Below, piece by piece: positions 58,359-64,000 of a DNA stretch of 64,000 bases (position 1 is the stretch's first letter; every line of letters begins with the position of its first letter). The stretch is taken from assembly GCF_052324685.1 (NCBI RefSeq), contig NW_027506876.1:248001-312000 (forward strand), given 5' to 3'. The notes below the pieces were generated by a model, which was given only the letters and a program-made list of their open reading frames with translations, was not told the origin of the DNA and ran no database searches. The position numbers and the translations under genes were made by a program. Source of the DNA: Brachyhypopomus gauderio (Eukaryota; Chordata; Actinopteri; Gymnotiformes; Hypopomidae).

Positions 58359-59193
58359 AGCTTCTTGATAGAAGTACAAACACACCACTGCTGTTTAGTG
58401 GTTTGTTGCCAGTGTAAAGGCTATCGGGGAGCTCTTCCCTTTAGATCCTCAAAGTGAGCTCTCAGTCTCATGTGATCGATACAGGAATGTTCTAAATCGC
58501 CATGTACCTTGATAGCAGTACTAATGCAATCAGTTCAAACAAAATGAAACTCAGTGGAAACGTACCTAGTGCTTTGTCATGTTGTCTCCCAACGTAGAAA
58601 ACTCATGCTACTCGGTTGATTTGTAGACGTTTGTGTTATAAAGGGATCGAATGATGTCAACATTTGGTGTTTGGATGTGAATGTTTTGTCTTAAAGCAGA
58701 GTAGACCTACTGCTTAGCCAGTGTTGATCGGTTCAATCAAAATGAAACTCAGTGGAAACGTACCTAGTGCTTTGTCATGTTGTCTCCCAACGTAGAAAAC
58801 TCATGCTACTTGGTTGATTTGTAGACGTTTGTGTTATAAAGGTATCGAATGAAGTCAACATTTGGTGTTTGGATGTGAATGTTTTGTCTTAAAGCAGAGT
58901 AGACCTACTGCTTAGCAAGTGTTGATCGGTTCAATCAAAATGAAACTCAGTGGAAATGTACCTAGTGCTTTGTCATGTTGTCTCCAAACGTAGAAAACTC
59001 ATGCTACTCGGTTGATTTGTAGACGTTTGTGTTATAAAGGTATCGAATGAAGTCAACATTTGGTGTTTGGATGTGAATGTTTTGTCTTAAAGCAGAGTAG
59101 ACCTACCGCTTAGCCATTGTTGACATGATGACTTCCATGCTCTGATTGTATGAGGAAACGCCCACGAGAGATGTGCCCATTCAGACAAGCAAG

Positions 59194-59266
59194 GTTTCTG
59201 TAGTGTAGTGGTCATCACGTTTGCCTAACATGCGAAAGCTCACTGGTTCAATACCAGGCAGAAACA
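59194..59266 (+). tRNA. tRNA-Val(AAC), C29U, C38U, G46C, C49A, G57A
   Basis: Counterpart of 57774 with two more changes (agctcactgg); the first T-stem pair is lost. Confidence 0.72.
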
Positions 59267-59705
59267 TGCTTCTTGATAGAATTACAAACACACCACTGCT
59301 GTTTAGTGGTTTGTTGCCAGTGTAAAGGCTATCAGGGAGCTCTTCCCTTTAGATCCTCAAAGTGAGCTGTCAGTCTCATGTGATCGATACAGTTATGTTT
59401 TAAATCGCCATGTACCTTGATAGCAGTACTAATGCAGCCGGTTCAATCAAAATGAAACTCAGTGGAAACGTACGTAGTGCTTTGTCATGTTGTCTCCCAA
59501 CGTAGAAAACTCATGCTACTCGGTTGATTTGTAGACGTTTGTGTTATAAAGGGATCGAATGATGTCAACATTTGGTGTTTGGATGTGAATGTTTTGTCTT
59601 AAAGCAGAGTAGACCTACTGCTTAGCCATTGTTGACATGATGACTTCCATGCTCTGATTGTATGAGGAAACGCCCACGAGAGATGTGCCCATTCAGACAA
59701 GCAAG

Positions 59706-59778
59706 GTTTCTGTAGTGTAGTGGTCATCACGTTCGCCTAACACGCGAAAGGTCCCTGGTTCGATACCAGGCAGAAACA
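59706..59778 (+). tRNA. tRNA-Val(AAC), consensus
   Basis: Full consensus cloverleaf. Confidence 0.92.
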
Positions 59779-60613
59779 AGCTTCTTGATAGAAGTACAAA
59801 CACACCACTGCTGTTTAGTGGTTTGTTGCCAGTGTAAAGGCTATCGGGGAGCTCTTCCCTTTAGATCCTCAAAGTGAGCTCTCAGTCTCATGTGATCGAT
59901 ACAGGAATGTTCTAAATCGCCATGTACCTTGATAGCAGTACTAATGCAATCAGTTCAAACAAAATGAAACTCAGTGGAAACGTACCTAGTGCTTTGTCAT
60001 GTTGTCTCCCAACGTAGAAAACTCATGCTACTCAGTTGATTTGTAGACGTTTGTGTTATAAAGGGATCGAATGATGTCAACATTTGGTGTTTGGATGTGA
60101 ATGTTTTGTCTTAAAGCAGAGTAGACCTACTGCTTAGCCAGTGTTGATCGGTTCAATCAAAATGAAACTCAGTGGAAACGTACCTAGTGCTTTGTCATGT
60201 TGTCTCCCAACGTAGAAAACTCATGCTACTTGGTTGATTTGTAGACGTTTGTGTTATAAAGGTATCGAATGAAGTCAACATTTGGTGTTTGGATGTGAAT
60301 GTTTTGTCTTAAAGCAGAGTAGACCTACTGCTTAGCAAGTGTTGATCGGTTCAATCAAAATGAAACTCAGTGGAAATGTACCTAGTGCTTTGTCATGTTG
60401 TCTCCAAACGTAGAAAACTCATGCTACTCGGTTGATTTGTAGACGTTTGTGTTATAAAGGTATCGAATGAAGTCAACATTTGGTGTTTGGATGTGAATGT
60501 TTTGTCTTAAAGCAGAGTAGACCTACCGCTTAGCCATTGTTGACATGATGACTTCCATGCTCTGATTGTATGAGGAAACGCCCACGAGAGATGTGCCCAT
60601 TCAGACAAGCAAG

Positions 60614-60686
60614 GTTTCTGTAGTGTAGTGGTCATCACATTCGCCTAACACGCGAAAGGTCCCTGGTTCGATACCAGGCAGAAACA
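60614..60686 (+). tRNA. tRNA-Val(AAC), G26A
   Basis: Consensus except base 26; same variant as at 14334. Confidence 0.88.
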
Positions 60687-61125
60687 TGCTTCTTGATAGA
60701 ATTACAAACACACCACTGCTGTTTAGTGGTTGGTTGCCAGTGTAAAGGCTATCGGGGAGCTCTTCCCTTTAGATCCTCAAAGTGAGCTCTCAGTCTCATG
60801 TGATCGATACAAGAATGTTCTAAATCGCCATGTACCTTGATAGCAGTACTAATGCAATCGGTTCAATCAAAATGAAACTCAGTGGAAACGTACCTAGTGC
60901 TTTGTCATGTTGTCTCCCAACGTAGAAAACTCATGCTACTCGGTTGATTTGTAGACGTTTGTGTTATAAAGGTATCGAATGAAGTCAACATTTGGTGTTT
61001 GGATGTGAATGTTTTGTCTTAAAGCAGAGTAGACCTACCGCTTAGCCATTGTTGACATGATGACTTCCATGCTCTGATTGTATGAGGAAACGCCCACGAG
61101 AGATGTGCCCATTCAGACCAGCAAG

Positions 61126-61198
61126 GTTTCTGTAGTGTAGTGGTCATCACGTTCGCCTAACACGCGAAAGGTCCCTGGTTCGATACCAGGCAGAAACA
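61126..61198 (+). tRNA. tRNA-Val(AAC), consensus
   Basis: Full consensus; upstream flank cagaccagcaag. Confidence 0.92.
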
Positions 61199-61835
61199 TG
61201 CTTCTTGATAGAATTACAAACACACCACTGCTGTTTAGTGGTTTGTTGCCAGTGTAAAGGCTATCGGGGAGCTCTTCCCTTTAGATCCTCAAAGTGAGCT
61301 CTCAGTCTCATGTGATCGATACAGGAATGTTCTAAATCGCCATGTACCTTGATAGCAGTACTAATGCAATCAGTTCAAACAAAATGAAACTCAGTGGAAA
61401 CGTACCTAGTGCTTTGTCATGTTGTCTCCCAACGTATAAAACTCATGCTACTCGGTTGATTTGTAGACGTTTGTGTTATAAAGGGATCGAATGATGTCAA
61501 CATTTGGTGTTTGGATGTGAATGTTTTGTCTTAAAGCAGAGTAGACCTACTGCTTAGCCAGTGTTGATCGGTTCAATCAAAATGAAACTCAGTGGAAACG
61601 TACCTAGTGCTTTGTCATGTTGTCTCCCAACGTAGAAAACTCATGCTACTTGGTTGATTTGTAGACGTTTGTGTTATAAAGGTATCGAATGAAGTCAACA
61701 TTTGGTGTTTGGATGTGAATGTTTTGTCTTAAAGCAGAGTAGACCTACCGCTTAGCCATTGTTGACATGATGACTTCCATGCTCTGATTGTATGACGAAA
61801 CGCCCATGAGAGATGTGCCCATTCAGACAAGCAAG

Positions 61836-61908
61836 GTTTCTGTAGTGTAGTGGTCATCACGTTCGCCTAACACGCGAAAGGTCCCTGGTTCGATACCAGG
61901 CAGAAACA
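61836..61908 (+). tRNA. tRNA-Val(AAC), consensus
   Basis: Full consensus; upstream flank cgcccatgag. Confidence 0.92.
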
Positions 61909-62743
61909 TGCTTCTTGATAGAATTACAAACACACCACTGCTGTTTAGTGGTTTGTTGCCAGTGTAAAGGCTATCAGGGAGCTCTTCCCTTTAGATCCTC
62001 AAAGTGAGCTGTCAGTCTCATGTGATCGATACAGGAATGTTTTAAATTGCCATGTACCTTGATAGCAGTACTAATGCAGCCGGTTCAATCAAAATGAAAC
62101 TCAGTGGAAACGTACCTAGTGCTTTGTCATGTTGTCTCCCAACGTAGAAAATTCATGCCACTTGGTTGATTTGTAGACGTTTGTGTTATAAAGGGATCGA
62201 ATGATGTCAACATTTGGTGTTTGGATGTGAATGTTTTGTCTTAAAGCAGAGTAGACCTACTGCTTAGCCAGTGTTGATCGGTTCAATCAAAATGAAACTC
62301 AGTGGAAACGTACCTAGTGCTTTGTCATGTTGTCTCCCAACGTAGAAAACTCATGCTACTTGGTTGATTTGTAGACGTTTGTGTTATAAAGGTATCGAAT
62401 GAAGTCAACATTTGGTGTTTGGATGTGAATGTTTTGTCTTAAAGCAGAGTAGACAGACTGCTTAGCAAGTGTTGATCGGTTCAATCAAAATGAAACTCAG
62501 TGGAAATGTACCTAGTGCTTTGTCATGTTGTCTCCAAACGTAGAAAACTCATGCTACTCGGTTGATTTGTAGACGTTTGTGTTATAAAGGTATCGAATGA
62601 AGTCAACATTTGGTGTTTGGATGTGAATGTTTTGTCTTAAAGCAGAGTAGACCTACCGCTTAGCCATTGTTGACATGATGACTTCCATGCTCTGATTGTA
62701 TGAGGAAACGCCCACGAGAGATGTGCCCATTCAGACAAGCAAG

Positions 62744-62816
62744 GTTTCTGTAGTGTAGTGGTCATCACATTCGCCTAACACGCGAAAGGTCTCTGGTTCG
62801 ATACCAGGCAGAAACA
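62744..62816 (+). tRNA. tRNA-Val(AAC), G26A and C49U
   Basis: Counterpart of 60614; C49U turns the 49-65 pair into a wobble. Confidence 0.85.
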
Positions 62817-63255
62817 TGCTTCTTGATAGAATTACAAACACACCACTGCTGTTTAGTGGTTTGTTGCCAGTGTAAAGGCTATCGGGGAGCTCTTCCCTTT
62901 AGATCCTCAAAGTGAGCTCTCAGTCTCATGTGATCGATACAAGAATGTTCTAAATCGCCATGTACCTTGATAGCAGTACTAATGCAATCGGTTCAATCAA
63001 AATGAAACTCAGTGGAAACGTACCTAGTGCTTTGTCATGTTGTCTCCCAACGTAGAAAACTCATGCTACTCGGTTGATTTGTAGACGTTTGTGTTATAAA
63101 GGTATCGAATGAAGTCAACATTTGGTGTTTGGATGTGAATGTTTTGTCTTAAAGCAGAGTAGACCTACCGCTTAGCCATTGTTGACATGATGACTTCCAT
63201 GCTCTGATTGTATGAGGAAACGCCCACGAGAGATGTGCCCATTCAGACCAGCAAG

Positions 63256-63328
63256 GTTTCTGTAGTGTAGTGGTCATCACGTTCGCCTAACACGCGAAAG
63301 GTCCCTGGTTCGATACCAGGCAGAAACA
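63256..63328 (+). tRNA. tRNA-Val(AAC), consensus
   Basis: Full consensus; counterpart of 61126. Confidence 0.92.
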
Positions 63329-63965
63329 TGCTTCTTGATAGAATTACAAACACACCACTGCTGTTTAGTGGTTTGTTGCCAGTGTAAAGGCTATCGGGGA
63401 GCTCTTCCCTTTAGATCCTCAAAGTGAGCTCTCAGTCTCATGTGATCGATACAGGAATGTTCTAAATCGCCATGTACCTTGATAGCAGTACTAATGCAAT
63501 CAGTTCAAACAAAATGAAACTCAGTGGAAACGTACCTAGTGCTTTGTCATGTTGTCTCCCAACGTAGAAAACTCATGCTACTCGGTTGATTTGTAGACGT
63601 TTGTGTTATAAAGGGATCGAATGATGTCAACATTTGGTGTTTGGATGTGAATGTTTTGTCTTAAAGCAGAGTAGACCTACTGCTTAGCCAGTGTTGATCG
63701 GTTCAATCAAAATGAAACTCAGTGGAAACGTACCTAGTGCTTTGTCATGTTGTCTCCCAACGTAGAAAACTCATGCTACTTGGTTGATTTGTAGACGTTT
63801 GTGTTATAAAGGTATCGAATGAAGTCAACATTTGGTGTTTGGATGTGAATGTTTTGTCTTAAAGCAGAGTAGACCTACCGCTTAGCCATTGTTGACATGA
63901 TGACTTCCATGCTCTGATTGTATGACGAAACGCCCATGAGAGATGTGCCCATTCAGACAAGCAAG

Positions 63966-64000
63966 GTTTCTGTAGTGTAGTGGTCATCACGTTCGCCTAA
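63966..64000 (+). tRNA. tRNA-Val(AAC), cut by window end
   Basis: The first 35 bases match the consensus copy as far as the second anticodon base. Confidence 0.85.

Larger units (their letters stand above)
56289..60548 (+). repeat. 1420-bp higher-order repeat, three copies
   Basis: Units start at about 56289, 57709 and 59129. Each holds a tRNA with C29U and C38U, then a consensus tRNA, then two extra 198-bp modules. The second and third also share G57A in the T loop and tctccaaacg in the last module. Confidence 0.85.
56261..64000 (+). repeat. Right block of the same tRNA-Val array
   Basis: The array resumes directly after the LINE with the sequence expected to follow the break (cttagccattgttgacatgatg). 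It holds 11 complete tRNA units and one cut by the window end, with 10 extra 198-bp modules. All copies here keep U33, unlike the left block. Higher-order periods are 1420 bp and 2130 bp. Some copies carry changes in the anticodon stem or the T arm, while seven complete copies match the consensus tRNA. Confidence 0.95.
60549..64000 (+). repeat. 2130-bp higher-order repeat, two copies (second cut)
   Basis: tRNAs at 60614, 61126 and 61836 recur at 62744, 63256 and 63966. Shared variants include the G26A tRNA, cagaccagcaagg before the second tRNA and tatgacgaaacgcccatgag before the third. Confidence 0.85.

Noticed and set aside
1-64000. Other Pol III gene arrays (5S rRNA, snRNA) mixed with the tRNA genes
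   Set aside because: Spacers were read for 5S and U6-like words and none was seen; the only RNA gene is tRNA-Val.

Overview
The window looks like repeat-rich nuclear DNA from a ray-finned (teleost) fish. The evidence is a very large tandem array of eukaryotic-type tRNA-Val(AAC) genes, an L2/CR1-type LINE with a typical fish 3' tail, and nested copies of a non-autonomous DNA element with hairpin ends. I see no ordinary protein-coding host gene. The species cannot be named from the sequence.

Layout. (1) 1-30247: head-to-tail tRNA-Val array. It has 51 complete tRNA units on the + strand, spaced exactly 512, 710 or 908 bp apart (a 512-bp unit plus 0, 1 or 2 extra 198-bp modules). (2) 30248-56260: one 5'-truncated LINE on the - strand, flanked by the 5-bp duplication ACCTA. 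Its ORF is split by about 23.3 kb of other mobile DNA at 31087-54385. (3) Inside that block are 10 heads and 11 tails of a short non-autonomous element (Helentron/HINE-like, possibly Harbinger-like). Later copies inserted into the (TTA)n tract near the head of earlier copies. The result is stacked heads followed by a series of bodies and tails, like nested parentheses. (4) 56261-64000: the same tRNA array resumes with 11 complete units and one cut by the window end.

The tRNA array. The consensus copy is a well-formed 73-nt tRNA-Val with anticodon AAC, good A and B boxes and all four stems paired. Twenty-five of the 62 complete copies, all in the left block, have G instead of the nearly invariant U33; four of these also have anticodon GAC. 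No copy has a normal T4 Pol III terminator close to its 3' end. The array has higher-order repeats: 5202, 3980 and 1222 bp on the left, 1420 and 2130 bp on the right. Much of it is probably evolving as a satellite rather than as a bank of working genes.

The most interesting signal is in the nested element. Every body carries several close matches to the vertebrate CTCF motif. Ten sites read CCACTAGGTGGCGC, eight read CCAATAGGGGGCGC, and seven reverse-strand sites read CCACTAGATGGAG. Each body also has an octamer-type palindrome, usually TTTGCATAATATGCAAA. If bound, this would be a dense 23-kb cluster of architectural-protein sites delivered by a mobile element into a tRNA array, which is itself rich in TFIIIC sites. 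Motif matches were read by eye; occupancy is untested.
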